DNA of 64,000 nucleotides, from positions 2,494,001 through 2,558,000 of the forward strand of contig NZ_JBEWTB010000002.1 of NCBI RefSeq assembly GCF_040549045.1, given 5' to 3'. The position numbers were made by a program, and so were the translations under genes. This stretch comes from Endozoicomonas sp. NE40. Its GTDB lineage: Bacteria > Pseudomonadota > Gammaproteobacteria > Pseudomonadales > Endozoicomonadaceae. Of this stretch, positions 16,652 to 26,720 are shown piece by piece. Under the pieces are notes generated by a model. It saw only the letters and a list, made by a program, of their open reading frames with translations, did no database searches and was not told the DNA's origin. Position 1 is the stretch's first letter. Every line of letters starts with the position of its first letter.

Positions 16652-17353
16652 ATGTCGTTTTCCTTTAAAGCTGCTTTGCTGGCTGGTTTCTGTGCCATTT
16701 CATTTCAGGCTTTTTCTGCACCTTCTGCCCCGGAGAACTTCTCACAGGCCAAACGCGAGGCTGAAAAAATCTACGAAGCCAATATGACCAGCTTTTACTG
16801 TGGCTGTGATATCAAACGTGAAGGCAAAAGGCTGGTACCCGATCTTGAATCCTGTGGTTATGAAATTCGGAAGCAGGAAGTTCGTGCCAACCGTATTGAA
16901 TGGGAGCATGTTGTACCCGCCTGGGAGTTTGGTCATCAGCTGCAGTGCTGGCAGGATGGCGGGCGCAGAAACTGTGGAAGGAACGAAAAATTTCGCCGCA
17001 TGGAAGCCGACCTTCATAATCTGGCACCGGCCGTGGGCGAAGTAAATGGCGACCGATCCAACTACCGGTTTGGCTTTCTTCTCGACACACCGGAAATGTA
17101 CGGACAGTGTGACTTCAAAGTGAACTTCAAAGAACGTAAGGCGCAGCCACCCATAGCCAAGCGGGGCAAAATTGCCCGAATTTACCTGTATATGGAGGAC
17201 CGTTATCCGTTCAAACTGAGTGACGGTCAGCGCAAGCTTTACGAAGCCTGGGACAAACTGTATCCGCCAACAGAGTGGGAGCTTCAGCGCAATGACAAGA
17301 TTTCGAGGGTTCAGGGCTGGGAGAACCCTTACGTTTCAGCACACGCCGGATAG
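16652..17353 (+). CDS. endA: Endonuclease I (secreted DNase)
   Basis: A periplasmic or secreted nonspecific nuclease of the EndA/NucM family, about 233 residues. A signal peptide (MSFSFKAALLAGFCAISFQAFSA) is followed by the ENFSQAKREAEKIY segment. Further on come FYCGCDI, the catalytic beta-beta-alpha-metal motif around RIEWEHVVPAW (His general base), and ADLHNLAPAVGEVNGDRSNYRF. The cysteines expected for disulphides are present. An in-frame GTG at 16640 would add four residues; neither start has a strong ribosome site. Confidence 0.9.
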   Translation: MSFSFKAALLAGFCAISFQAFSAPSAPENFSQAKREAEKIYEANMTSFYCGCDIKREGKRLVPDLESCGYEIRKQEVRANRIEWEHVVPAWEFGHQLQCWQDGGRRNCGRNEKFRRMEADLHNLAPAVGEVNGDRSNYRFGFLLDTPEMYGQCDFKVNFKERKAQPPIAKRGKIARIYLYMEDRYPFKLSDGQRKLYEAWDKLYPPTEWELQRNDKISRVQGWENPYVSAHAG

Positions 17354-17412
17354 TCTGACTCTTAGGTATGATATTATAACTCGATTCATTAACGCTTCCG
17401 GATTTTATCAGA

Positions 17413-19668
17413 ATGGAACAAACCGTTATTGGCGACGACGGAATAGAACGCCAGTCATTGCGTGCGTACACAGAAAGTGCCTATCTGAATTATTCCATGT
17501 ACGTCATTCTGGATCGGGCTCTGCCTCATATTGGCGACGGGCTTAAGCCGGTACAGCGTCGTATTGTCTATGCGATGAGTGAACTGGGTCTTAAAAATAC
17601 GGCCAAGTTCAAAAAGTCTGCCCGTACCGTGGGTGATGTACTGGGTAAGTTTCATCCCCATGGCGACAGCGCCTGTTACGAAGCCATGGTGCTTATGGCA
17701 CAGCCATTTTCCTATCGTTATACGCTGGTGGATGGTCAGGGCAACTGGGGTTCTCCTGACGACCCCAAGTCGTTTGCGGCGATGCGTTACACCGAATCCC
17801 GCCTGACAAAGTATTCGGATGTTCTTCTGGGTGAGCTGGGACAGGGAACCGTAGACTGGGAACCCAACTTCGATGGCACGCTGGAAGAACCTTCCATTCT
17901 GCCAGCCCGCCTGCCCAACCTGCTGCTGAACGGTACTACGGGTATTGCGGTTGGCATGGCGACTGACGTTCCTCCCCACAATCTGAGCGAAGTTGCCGAT
18001 GCCTGTGTGCATTTGCTGGACAATCCGAAGGCAACGATTGCAGAGCTGGTTGAGCATATTCAGGGGCCGGACTATCCGACAGAAGCTGAAATCATCACGC
18101 CCCGTGAAGACATTCTTAAAATGTACGAGCAGGGGCGTGGCTCTGTCCGGATGCGTGCGGTTTATCAGAAGGAATCGGGCGATATCATTATCACCGCCCT
18201 GCCCCACCAGTGTTCAGGTGCCAAGGTGCTGGAGCAGATTGCAGCCCAGATGCAGGCGAAAAAACTGCCAATGGTGGCTGACCTGCGTGATGAGTCTGAC
18301 CATGAAAACCCTACCCGTCTGGTGATTGTCCCCAAGTCCAGCCGCATTGATGTAGAAGGTCTGATGAATCACCTGTTCGCCACCACTGATCTGGAAAAGA
18401 CCTATCGGGTCAATATGAACATGATTGGTGTGAATGGTCGCCCACAGGTTAAGTCGCTGGATCGTATGCTGACCGAATGGTTGTCGTGGCGGACTGACAC
18501 GGTACGCCGTCGTTTGCAGTATCGTCTCGACAAGGTGCTGGCACGGCTGCATATTCTGGAAGGCTTGCTGGTAGCTTTCCTGAATATCGATGAAGTGATC
18601 GACATTATACGCAGTGAAGACAAACCCAAAGCCGCCCTGATGGCAAAATTCGGGCTGTCTGAGTTGCAGGCAGACGCCATTCTGGAAATCAAGCTGCGTC
18701 AGCTGGCAAAGCTGGAAGAGATGAAGATCCGTGCCGAGCAGGAAGAGCTGGATAATGAACGTAAGCAGCTGGAACTGGTATTAAGCTCCGAGCGTCGTTT
18801 GAAGACCCTGATCAAAAAAGAAATTGTTGCGGATAAAGAACAGTATGGCGATGAGCGCCGTTCTCCCATTGAACAGCGTCAGGAAGCCAGAGCTTTGTCT
18901 GAGACAGACCTGATGAGTTCAGAACCTGTCACCATCATTCTGTCGGAAAAAGGCTGGGTGCGTTGTGCCAAAGGCCATGAAGTCGACCCTTCTACCATGA
19001 ACTACAAGTCGGGTGATAAATATCGACTGTCGGCACGGGGCAAGAGTAATCAGTCGTCTGTCTTTATCGACTCAACCGGACGAGCCTACTCGGTTCAAAC
19101 CCATAGCCTGCCCTCTGCCCGTGGTCAGGGCGAGCCTTTGACGGGACGTGTCAATCCGCCTTCCGGTGCAACCTTTGAAGGGTTATGCGTGGGCGATACC
19201 AGTGACTGTTACCTGATGGCATCAGACGCCGGTTATGGGTTTGTGGTTCAGCACGGCGATATGGTCAGCAAGAACAAAGCCGGTAAGGCGCTTCTTACTC
19301 TGCCCAAAAATGCCAGAGTGATGTCGCCTGTCCCCGTACAGGGTGAAGAACAGCTGCTGGCGGCCATTACCAATGAAGGCAGAATGTTGGTATTCCCATT
19401 GTCTGAGTTGCCGAAACTTGGTCGGGGCAAGGGTAACAAAATTATCAGTATCGCAACGGCAAGGGCGGCAGAGCGGGTTGAAATTCTGGTTGGCCTGGCG
19501 GTCTTCAGCAAAGACGATTCACTGGTGCTGCGGGCGGGGAAACGTCATGTGACGCTGAAACCGGCAGACCTGGAACACTATCATGGTGAGCGTGGGCGTA
19601 GGGGTAACAAGTTGCCCAGAGGTTTCCAGAAAGTAGATAGTGTTGAAGTGGCAGGCGACAGTGAATAG
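17413..19668 (+). CDS. parC: DNA topoisomerase IV subunit A
   Basis: The breakage-reunion subunit of the chromosome-decatenating type IIA topoisomerase; 751 residues as usual. The catalytic tyrosine is Tyr126 in AAMRYTESRL. The quinolone-determining region HPHGDSACYE keeps Ser86 and Glu90, which correspond to the susceptible residues Ser80 and Glu84 of E. coli. The C-terminal half carries the GyrA-type beta-pinwheel blades. parE is not in the window. It converges with the TetR-family gene. Confidence 0.96.
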   Translation: MEQTVIGDDGIERQSLRAYTESAYLNYSMYVILDRALPHIGDGLKPVQRRIVYAMSELGLKNTAKFKKSARTVGDVLGKFHPHGDSACYEAMVLMAQPFSYRYTLVDGQGNWGSPDDPKSFAAMRYTESRLTKYSDVLLGELGQGTVDWEPNFDGTLEEPSILPARLPNLLLNGTTGIAVGMATDVPPHNLSEVADACVHLLDNPKATIAELVEHIQGPDYPTEAEIITPREDILKMYEQGRGSVRMRAVYQKESGDIIITALPHQCSGAKVLEQIAAQMQAKKLPMVADLRDESDHENPTRLVIVPKSSRIDVEGLMNHLFATTDLEKTYRVNMNMIGVNGRPQVKSLDRMLTEWLSWRTDTVRRRLQYRLDKVLARLHILEGLLVAFLNIDEVIDIIRSEDKPKAALMAKFGLSELQADAILEIKLRQLAKLEEMKIRAEQEELDNERKQLELVLSSERRLKTLIKKEIVADKEQYGDERRSPIEQRQEARALSETDLMSSEPVTIILSEKGWVRCAKGHEVDPSTMNYKSGDKYRLSARGKSNQSSVFIDSTGRAYSVQTHSLPSARGQGEPLTGRVNPPSGATFEGLCVGDTSDCYLMASDAGYGFVVQHGDMVSKNKAGKALLTLPKNARVMSPVPVQGEEQLLAAITNEGRMLVFPLSELPKLGRGKGNKIISIATARAAERVEILVGLAVFSKDDSLVLRAGKRHVTLKPADLEHYHGERGRRGNKLPRGFQKVDSVEVAGDSE

Positions 19669-19710
19669 TTAAATTCACTGCCCTGTCTGCAGGACGTGGT
19701 GGGGAAAGTG

Positions 19711-20370
19711 TTAAGCCCTGATACCACAGCCTTTGATAACCAGGTTGCACAGATGATCGGTTGCAGCCTGGATATCTTTCTCACTGAGTTCTTCCTTCCC
19801 TAAGACAGTGGCTACCTGGGGGTTGTAGTCCACATAATATTGTGTGGTGGCCCAGATGGTAAACAACAGATGCAACGGGTCGACCGGATCCATTTTTCCC
19901 AAGTCAATCCATGCCTGAATCACTCTGGATTTGTCGTCGATCCAGTCTTTAAAGTGTTTGAAGTGTTCTTTAAGGTGCTGACCTCCGTGAAGGATTTCAC
20001 TGCTGAAAATGCGGGAAGCACTGGAATGAGCCAGGCAGTATCGCATCTTGGCGTTAATGTATTGTCGTAATGCTCTGGCTGGATCGTCCTCCGGATTCAG
20101 TCCGCTGAAAACCGCTTCCCACAAGTCCATTATGTGGGACAGCACAGCACTGTACAGATCCATTTTGCTGTTGAAGTAGTAGTGTACATTGGCTTTAGGA
20201 AGCCCTGCCCGGTTCGCGATGTCACGGATCGAAGCCCCTTTGAACCCACTGATCACAAATTCGTCTTCAGCGGCTTTGAGTATGACCTGGATATTTTTCT
20301 GTCGGACCCGGCTGGTCTTTATTCCTGTATGCCCAATAGTGGACGCAGAAGATTGCATGACAGGTACCAT
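19711..20370 (-). CDS. RutR-like TetR-family transcriptional regulator
   Basis: A 219-residue regulator. The TetR helix-turn-helix is at about 40-70 (GASIRDIANRAGLPKANVHYYFNSK). The C-terminal domain (ASRIFSSEILHGG, DPLHLLFTIWATTQYYVDY) follows the pattern of E. coli RutR (YcdC family), which senses pyrimidines. No rut genes are adjacent, so ligand and targets are unknown. The upstream neighbour is the fre gene on the same strand, 186 bases away. Confidence 0.8.
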   Translation of the reverse strand: MVPVMQSSASTIGHTGIKTSRVRQKNIQVILKAAEDEFVISGFKGASIRDIANRAGLPKANVHYYFNSKMDLYSAVLSHIMDLWEAVFSGLNPEDDPARALRQYINAKMRYCLAHSSASRIFSSEILHGGQHLKEHFKHFKDWIDDKSRVIQAWIDLGKMDPVDPLHLLFTIWATTQYYVDYNPQVATVLGKEELSEKDIQAATDHLCNLVIKGCGIRA

Positions 20371-20556
20371 GTTTACGTTGTGAGTTATGACGGTCGAGTA
20401 CCAATATAGACAAGGGTTACATAATTGCCATTCAATAACGGCAGTTTTTAAACGTCGAATGACTTATAAACGAAAGAGGGTAGTTAATATAAAATAATTA
20501 TTATTCAGTTAAATAGAGATAAGAATGAAGTAGCAGTAGTCGACTGTCGTTTTAAA

Positions 20557-21291
20557 TCAAGGTCTGGGTGCATAAGCAAAAACATCTGAGTGCATGCTTT
20601 TTCGATTAAAGCCAGCCCTTTCAATAGCGTCAACCGTCGTGTAAACCATTTGTGGCGATCCGCTCAGATATATATGACCCGTGAGCAGCCGGTCTTTGTC
20701 AGCCAGGATGGCATGGTAGAGTAAACCGTGACGCCCACACCAGTCGTCATCGGCAACGGCATCACTGACTACCGGGTGGTAATGAATGCCTCTGGCTGAC
20801 CATTCCACAGGCAGGTAGGGCTGGTAGAAGCCAGCAGGCGTGCGAGCCCCCCAGTACAGGTAGATGTCTCCGGAGTGTTTCAGGTTCAGACAGTGTTCTA
20901 TCATGCTTTTCATCTGGGCAAAGCCTGTACCTGCCGCAATAAACACCAGAGGCGTCTCCGGCAGAGGCTCTGGCAGAAAGCAGTTGCCTGAAGGCATGCG
21001 AACATCAACGCATCCGTTGTCAAACAGATCAAACAGTGAAGCGGAGTTTGGGCTGTCTGGCAACTTCTGTATGTGCAGTTCCAGTGCTTCCTGCTGGTGT
21101 AATGGTGCGGAAGCAATGGAAAAGGCACAGGGCTGTTTATTGGGTAAAAGAATTTCCAGGTATTGCCCGGCTCGGTAAGGCGGTACAAAACCTGACCGGG
21201 GTTTCAGGATAATCCGGTAAACGTCGGAACCTGCCGGATGAATGTCGGTTACATCAAAAGCCTGTTCCGAAACGTTATTGTCCATTGTCAT
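20557..21291 (-). CDS. fre: NAD(P)H-flavin reductase
   Basis: A ferredoxin-reductase-fold flavin reductase of 244 residues. An FAD/flavin-binding barrel carries YRAGQYLEI and the conserved CAFSIASAP. The NAD-binding domain has FIAAGTGFAQMKSMIEH and the terminal HIYLSGSPQMVYTTVDAI. Its ATG overlaps the ubiD stop by one base (TAATG), so the two genes are translationally coupled. The ubiD-fre order is the same as in E. coli. It supplies reduced free flavin, which may support flavin-dependent steps including prenyl-FMN chemistry. Confidence 0.9.
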   Translation of the reverse strand: MTMDNNVSEQAFDVTDIHPAGSDVYRIILKPRSGFVPPYRAGQYLEILLPNKQPCAFSIASAPLHQQEALELHIQKLPDSPNSASLFDLFDNGCVDVRMPSGNCFLPEPLPETPLVFIAAGTGFAQMKSMIEHCLNLKHSGDIYLYWGARTPAGFYQPYLPVEWSARGIHYHPVVSDAVADDDWCGRHGLLYHAILADKDRLLTGHIYLSGSPQMVYTTVDAIERAGFNRKSMHSDVFAYAPRP

Positions 21292-22766
21292 TATTCCTCT
21301 GGAAAAATGCCCAGTTCCTGCCAGCGATCATCGACCCGGTTTTTAATGTCATCGCTCATGGTGATGACCCGGCCCCACTCCCGGTCCGTTTCACCCTGCC
21401 ATTTATTGGTTGCGTCAAAACCCACCTTTGAACCTAAGCCAGCGACAGGAGAGGCAAAGTCCAGGTAATCAATGGGCGTGTTTTCAATAAACACGGAGTC
21501 CCGTTTGGGGTCCATTCTGGTGGTCATTGCCCATATTACGTCGTTCCAGTCCCGAGCATTCACGTCATCGTCGGTCACGATCACGAACTTGGTGTACATA
21601 AACTGTCTGAGAAAAGACCATACTCCCAGCATAATACGCTTGGCGTGACCCGGATACTCTTTGCGCATGGTAACAACGGCCATGCGATAGGAGCAGCCTT
21701 CCGGTGGCAGGTAGAAATCCACAATTTCCGGAAACTGCTTTTTCAGAATCGGAACAAACACTTCGTTCAGCGCGACCCCAAGTACAGCGGGCTCATCGGG
21801 TGGACGGCCTGTATAGGTGCTGTGGTAGATCGGGTCTTTGCGATGGGTGATGCAGTCAACAGTGAACACCGGGAACGATTCGACTTCGTTGTAATAGCCG
21901 GTATGGTCACCATAGGGGCCTTCTTCTGCCATTTCCCCCGGATGGATATGCCCTTCCAGAACAAATTCGGCACTGGCTGGTACCTGCAGGTCGCTGGTTT
22001 TACATTTGACCAGCTCGGTTCGGGAACCACGCAGAAGACCTGCAAATGCATACTCTGACAGAGAATCCGGAACCGGTGTCACAGCACCAAGAATGGTGGC
22101 CGGGTCTGCGCCTAATGCAACGGCAACAGGAAAAGGCTTATCCGGATGTTTCTGCTGCCAGTCCCTGTAATCAAGAGCGCCGCCACGATGAGACAGCCAG
22201 CGCATAATCAGCTTGTTGGGTCCAAGCAACTGCTGGCGATAGATGCCCAGGTTCTGGCGGTCTTTTTCAGGACCTTTCGTGATAACCAGAGGCCAGGTAA
22301 CAAGGGGTGCTGCATCGCCGGGCCAGCAGGTTTGTATGGGCAATCGGGTTAAATCAACCTCATCACCTTTCAGAACCACTTCCTGACAGGGAGCGTTGTT
22401 GACCACCCTGGGACCCATGTTTAAAACCTGCTTGAAAATCGGAAGCTTCTGCAATGCATCTTTAAAGCCTTTGGGTGGGTCAGGCTCTTTAAGGTAAGCG
22501 AGTAACTGCCCGACTTCTTTCAGGGCGCTGACATTGTCCTGCCCCATTCCCAGGGCAACTCGTCGTGGTGTGCCAAACAGGTTGGTTAATACCGGCGTAT
22601 CAAAGCCTTTGGGGTTTTCAAACAGTAGCGCCGGTCCCTTTTTACGCAGGGTTCGGTCGCTGATCTCGGTCATTTCCAGGTAAGGGTCGACTTCAGCGGT
22701 AATTCGCTTCAGTTCGCCCTGCTGTTCCAGCAATTGGATAAAATCTCGAAGGTCCCTGTATTTCAT
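21291..22766 (-). CDS. ubiD: 3-octaprenyl-4-hydroxybenzoate decarboxylase UbiD
   Basis: A prenylated-FMN- and Mn-dependent decarboxylase of ubiquinone synthesis, 491 residues from the ATG at 22766 (MKYRDLRDFIQLLEQQGELKRI), matching the E. coli N-terminus. The open frame extends 28 residues further upstream without conservation. Family blocks include GPALLFENPKG, the EGPYGDHTGYY region with catalytic Glu, and the late VTDDDVNARDWNDVIWAM. It is first in a two-gene unit with fre. The cofactor-making ubiX gene is not nearby. Confidence 0.93.
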   Translation of the reverse strand: MKYRDLRDFIQLLEQQGELKRITAEVDPYLEMTEISDRTLRKKGPALLFENPKGFDTPVLTNLFGTPRRVALGMGQDNVSALKEVGQLLAYLKEPDPPKGFKDALQKLPIFKQVLNMGPRVVNNAPCQEVVLKGDEVDLTRLPIQTCWPGDAAPLVTWPLVITKGPEKDRQNLGIYRQQLLGPNKLIMRWLSHRGGALDYRDWQQKHPDKPFPVAVALGADPATILGAVTPVPDSLSEYAFAGLLRGSRTELVKCKTSDLQVPASAEFVLEGHIHPGEMAEEGPYGDHTGYYNEVESFPVFTVDCITHRKDPIYHSTYTGRPPDEPAVLGVALNEVFVPILKKQFPEIVDFYLPPEGCSYRMAVVTMRKEYPGHAKRIMLGVWSFLRQFMYTKFVIVTDDDVNARDWNDVIWAMTTRMDPKRDSVFIENTPIDYLDFASPVAGLGSKVGFDATNKWQGETDREWGRVITMSDDIKNRVDDRWQELGIFPEE

Positions 22767-22883
22767 GGATTCTACTGCCGGGAGGTTATCGTTATAGGGA
22801 ACTGATTGTGTTGTTATCAGGGAGGGAGACTCTTCTACAGAAACGGCCACGGGGTAGCTGTTTCTGTAGAAAAAGAAGAAGAC

Positions 22884-24143
22884 TTACTTGCGCTTCATGG
22901 CCTGGAAGAATTCTTCATTGGTCTTGGTGTGCTTCATACGATCCAGCAGGAATTCAACGGCCTGGATTTCGTCCATCGGGTGCAGGATCTTACGCAGAAT
23001 CCACATGCGCTGCAGTTCTTCTTCCGTGGTCAGCAGGTCTTCACGACGGGTACCGGACTTGTTAATACCGATAGCCGGGAACACACGCTTTTCAGCGATG
23101 CGACGGTCGAGGTTCAGTTCCATGTTACCGGTACCTTTGAATTCCTCAAAGATCACTTCGTCCATCTTGGAGCCGGTATCCACCAGTGCAGTGGCTACGA
23201 TGGTCAGGCTGCCGCCTTCTTCAATGTTACGGGCAGCACCAAAGAAACGCTTAGGACGTTCCAGGGCGTGGGCATCCACACCACCGGTCAGAACCTTGCC
23301 GGAAGATGGAATGACGGTGTTGTAAGCGCGTGCCAGACGGGTAATGGAGTCGAGCAGGATGACAACGTCTTTCTTGTGTTCAACCAGGCGCTTGGCCTTC
23401 TCCAGTACCATTTCGGCCACCTGAACGTGACGTGATGGTGGTTCGTCAAACGTGGACGCGACCACTTCGCCACGAACGGAACGTGCCATCTCTGTCACTT
23501 CCTCAGGACGTTCGTCGATCAGCAGTACAATCAGGTGACATTCAGGGTTGTTACGGGTGATGTTGGCTGCAATATTTTGCAGCATCAGGGTTTTACCGGC
23601 TTTTGGCGGGGATACGATCAGACCGCGCTGACCTTTGCCGATTGGGGAGACCAGATCAATAATTCGACCGGTCAGGTCTTCTGTAGAACCGTTGCCCATT
23701 TCCATCACCAGACGATCCTGTGGGAACAGTGGCGTCAGGTTTTCAAACAGAATTTTGTTGCGGGCATTTTCAGGCTGATCAAAATTAATTTCGTTAACTT
23801 TCAGCAGCGCGAAATAACGCTCGCCTTCTTTTGGCGGGCGAATTTTACCAGAGATGCTGTCGCCGGTTCTAAGGTTAAAACGGCGAATCTGGCTTGGGGA
23901 TACGTAAATATCATCAGGGCCTGCCAGATAGGAACTGTCGGCAGAGCGCAGGAAACCAAAGCCGTCCTGGAGAATTTCCAGAACGCCTTCGCCAAAGATG
24001 TCTTCCCCGCTGCGGGCATGGCGCTTGAGGATAGAGAATATTACGTCCTGCTTTCGTGAACGGGCGAGGTTGTCCAGGCCCATTTCATTGGCTTTTGCCA
24101 GAAGCTCAGGAACAGATTGTTTCTTCAGTTCGGTAAGATGCAT
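22884..24143 (-). CDS. rho: Transcription termination factor Rho
   Basis: A hexameric RNA-dependent ATPase and helicase, 419 residues as typical. The N-terminal helix bundle leads into the OB-fold RNA site (DGFGFLRS, about 61-67). Walker A is PPKAGKT at about 179-185. Walker B DVVILLDSITRLARAYN and the Q-loop/R-loop region GKVLTGGVDAHALERPKRFFGAARN follow. trxA lies upstream on the same strand with a 514-base gap, as in E. coli where a long leader carries rho autoregulation. Confidence 0.97.
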   Translation of the reverse strand: MHLTELKKQSVPELLAKANEMGLDNLARSRKQDVIFSILKRHARSGEDIFGEGVLEILQDGFGFLRSADSSYLAGPDDIYVSPSQIRRFNLRTGDSISGKIRPPKEGERYFALLKVNEINFDQPENARNKILFENLTPLFPQDRLVMEMGNGSTEDLTGRIIDLVSPIGKGQRGLIVSPPKAGKTLMLQNIAANITRNNPECHLIVLLIDERPEEVTEMARSVRGEVVASTFDEPPSRHVQVAEMVLEKAKRLVEHKKDVVILLDSITRLARAYNTVIPSSGKVLTGGVDAHALERPKRFFGAARNIEEGGSLTIVATALVDTGSKMDEVIFEEFKGTGNMELNLDRRIAEKRVFPAIGINKSGTRREDLLTTEEELQRMWILRKILHPMDEIQAVEFLLDRMKHTKTNEEFFQAMKRK

Positions 24144-24657
24144 AACAGTTTGAGAACGTTATATTGAAAGGTAGTGGCCGTCGTAGTTGCAGGAAAATCA
24201 GGTATTATTGAGATTATTATAATCAGGATCGCTTAATGCCGATCCCTGCGAAAGCTGTTTACAGCCTTCCAGCTACAGCCCGATATTTAGGTCATGTTAT
24301 TGAATTAAGTGAGTGTTGGCTCGAAAGAATTCAAAACAAGCCTGGCCGGAAATAATTCTATTGACTGTCATTGTACCAATTTATCAACCGTTGGCATCTG
24401 ACATGTGTCACTTCGACAGTCTATATCCTTTTCTGGAAAATAATCAAGAACTAGTGTCTCGTCAACTTTAAATAGGTTTTATTATTCTTTTTTCTACTTT
24501 CTACTCAGAATATTGAAAGGTCTGTCTGAGTTACATTGACGAACATAGCGCAATGCTGAAACGAACGCAATGCTGGTGCAGGCATCAGGCAGACCGCCGG
24601 ATGAAAATACCAAAATAACATCCGGCCATTTCTGGCTTGCCTATTCCCTGAAAATGA
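24144..24657 (-). other. Long rho leader / trxA-rho intergenic region
   Basis: 514 bases without a convincing gene. Position and length fit the untranslated rho leader, which in E. coli is the site of Rho-dependent autoregulation. Near the trxA end there is a stable hairpin with an 8-bp GCCGGATG / CATCCGGC stem (24594-24625), without a T-run. The sequence GCAATGCTG occurs twice close by. The rho-proximal half is AT-rich. I found no leader peptide I would defend. Confidence 0.5.
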
Positions 24658-24981
24658 TCAAAGGTTACTGTCCAGAAATGCGGTCAGCTGGGATTTTGAC
24701 AGAGCGCCGACTTTAGTCGCTTCAACGTTGCCGCCCTTGAACAACATCAGGGTCGGGATACCGCGTACACCGTATTTGGGTGGAGTGGCTTCGTTTTCGT
24801 CGATGTTCAGTTTGCAGATCGTCAGTTTGCCGTCGTAGTCCTGGGCAATTTCATCCAGAACCGGAGCAATCATTTTGCAGGGGCCGCACCACTCTGCCCA
24901 GTAGTCGACCAGTACCGGTCCGTCAGCCTTCAGTACGTCCTCTTCGAAGGAAGCGTCTGTCACATTGACAATATCGCTCAT
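24658..24981 (-). CDS. trxA: Thioredoxin 1
   Basis: A 107-residue cytoplasmic disulphide reductant. The active site WCGPC has Cys32 and Cys35, with the buried Asp equivalent in LVDYWAEW and the cis-Pro in RGIPTLML. Length and sequence match TrxA rather than TrxC, as there is no N-terminal zinc domain. A gagaccc stretch precedes the ATG. It lies upstream of rho. Confidence 0.96.
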   Translation of the reverse strand: MSDIVNVTDASFEEDVLKADGPVLVDYWAEWCGPCKMIAPVLDEIAQDYDGKLTICKLNIDENEATPPKYGVRGIPTLMLFKGGNVEATKVGALSKSQLTAFLDSNL

Positions 24982-25178
24982 GGAATGGGTCTCCTAGCCA
25001 TTTGCATTCAGTTTCGAAATCATAGCAAACGGTCTGCCTGAGAAACAATTGTTCGAATTTTTAAATTTGCATGGTTTTGCAGGATCAGCCAGGAATTAAT
25101 GATCTGTTATGTGAGACAAGCCACCTTCTGTTATGCTGAGTCCGGCTTTCAGGTAAAAAAACCTTGCAGTAAAGGATC

Positions 25179-26681
25179 ATGAGAGAAATCGGTCAAAGTG
25201 AGACAGACAGCCAGCCTTTGGTAGCGGCTATTGATCTGGGGTCTAACAGTTTTCATATGATTGTGGCCCGGGTCGACCAGGGAGAAATCCGGCCTGTAGA
25301 ACGGTTGGGCGAGAAAGTTCAGCTGGCCGCCGGGCTGGCAAAAGATGGCAGTTTGTCTGAAGCAGCCATGGAACGTGGACTCAACTGTCTGGCACAGTTT
25401 GCCCAGTACATGAAGGGCAGAACGTTTCAGGCCATCAGAATTGTTGGTACCAATGCGCTGAGAAAAGCCAGGAACAGTGACGAATTTGTCCGAAATGCCA
25501 CAAAAATTCTGCCTTATCCCATAGAGATTATTGCCGGGCGCGAAGAAGCGCGACTGATTTATCTGGGGGTTGCCCAGACTCAGGCTGATGATAATGATCG
25601 CAGGCTGGTGGTGGACATTGGTGGTGGCAGTACCGAACTGATCGTTGGTGAACGCTTTGAACCCCGGCTGCTTGAGAGTTTGCACATGGGGTGTGTGACG
25701 TTCAATGACCGCTTTTTTTCCGGAGGTCATTTGTCGCCGGAACGTTTCCAGTCAGCTTATTATGCCGCCCGACTGGAACTGCTGAATATAGAGAAAACGT
25801 ATCGGGAGCTTAGCTGGGAAGACGCTGTGGGTTCCTCAGGGTCTATCCGTACGGTCAGCAGTATCCTTCAGGCAACGGGCGAAGGGGATATAATTACCCG
25901 GGAACGACTGGATAAACTGAAAAATGACCTGCTGGTATTCAACCGCACAGATCGTATCCGCTTTCCCGGACTGAAACCTGAACGGCAGACAATTTTCCCT
26001 GCAGGTCTGGCGATTCTGACTGCCTGTTTTGATGCGTTTGATATTGAGCAGATGCAGTATTCCGATGGCGCTCTGCGGGAAGGCGTGTTGTACGACATGC
26101 TGGGGCGTGACCGGCATGAAGATGTTCGTGGCCGGACCATTTCTGCCCTGATGAAACGTTATCATGTAGACCAGAGTAATGCGGAAGCCGTTCGTCAGCA
26201 TGCGTTGTGCTGCTTTGACCAGGTGGCAGAAACATGGGGATTGTGTCAGGCCGAAAGGGAGTTGCTGTCCTGGGCTGCCCTGGTATGCGAAGTCGGACTG
26301 GATATTTCCCATTCCCAGTACCATCGTCATGGTGCTTACCTGATTCATCACTCCGATTTAATGGGGTTCAGCAAGGAGCAACAGCGCAAGCTGGCTCTGC
26401 TGGTCAGAGGACACCGGCGCACGATTCCCAGGACGTTGATTGACAGTGATGATGAAGAAGGCAGACTGTTGAAACTGACTGTTCTGTTGCGAATCGCCAT
26501 TGTCCTGAATCATATCAGAGGTGCGGATAACGGGTTTACCTACTCTCTTGAAGCAGACAATAAAAAGCTGACGGTTTCTTTCCCTAAGAAATGGCTGAAA
26601 CAGCATCCGCTAACGGCAGCGGATTTTGAGCGGGAGCGAATCGAACAGATTCGGGTAGGATACTGGCTGGTTGTTGACTGA
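25179..26681 (+). CDS. ppx: Exopolyphosphatase
   Basis: This enzyme releases phosphate processively from polyphosphate; 500 residues. The ASKHA ATPase fold starts at AAIDLGSNSFHMIVARV (about 13-28). Next come GTNALRKARN, the GREEARLIYLGV substrate segment with catalytic Glu, and the second phosphate motif VDIGGGSTEL. The C-terminal HD-like domain has HSQYHRHGAYLI, the usual Ppx/GppA arrangement. GppA identity is possible but less likely at this length. The convergent neighbour is a Na/phosphate cotransporter, so two phosphorus genes face each other. ppk is not in the window. Confidence 0.9.
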   Translation: MREIGQSETDSQPLVAAIDLGSNSFHMIVARVDQGEIRPVERLGEKVQLAAGLAKDGSLSEAAMERGLNCLAQFAQYMKGRTFQAIRIVGTNALRKARNSDEFVRNATKILPYPIEIIAGREEARLIYLGVAQTQADDNDRRLVVDIGGGSTELIVGERFEPRLLESLHMGCVTFNDRFFSGGHLSPERFQSAYYAARLELLNIEKTYRELSWEDAVGSSGSIRTVSSILQATGEGDIITRERLDKLKNDLLVFNRTDRIRFPGLKPERQTIFPAGLAILTACFDAFDIEQMQYSDGALREGVLYDMLGRDRHEDVRGRTISALMKRYHVDQSNAEAVRQHALCCFDQVAETWGLCQAERELLSWAALVCEVGLDISHSQYHRHGAYLIHHSDLMGFSKEQQRKLALLVRGHRRTIPRTLIDSDDEEGRLLKLTVLLRIAIVLNHIRGADNGFTYSLEADNKKLTVSFPKKWLKQHPLTAADFERERIEQIRVGYWLVVD

Positions 26682-26690
26682 TTACCTGTC

Positions 26691-26711
26691 CGGCTGGGCC
26701 TTGCTCAGCCG
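26691..26711. terminator. Hairpin between ppx and the Na/Pi cotransporter
   Basis: CGGCTG.../...CAGCCG with an internal GGCC-containing loop. It sits in the 39-base gap between two convergent genes; no long T-run. Confidence 0.4.
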
Positions 26712-26720
26712 TATGGTTTG

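Noticed and set aside
22806..23435. Plus-strand frames opposite rho and ubiD
   Set aside because: They lie wholly antisense to conserved genes and show no family features.
24594..24625. GCCGGATG/CATCCGGC hairpin as trxA terminator
   Set aside because: No T-run follows it on the minus strand and the loop is long; kept only as a structure in the rho leader.
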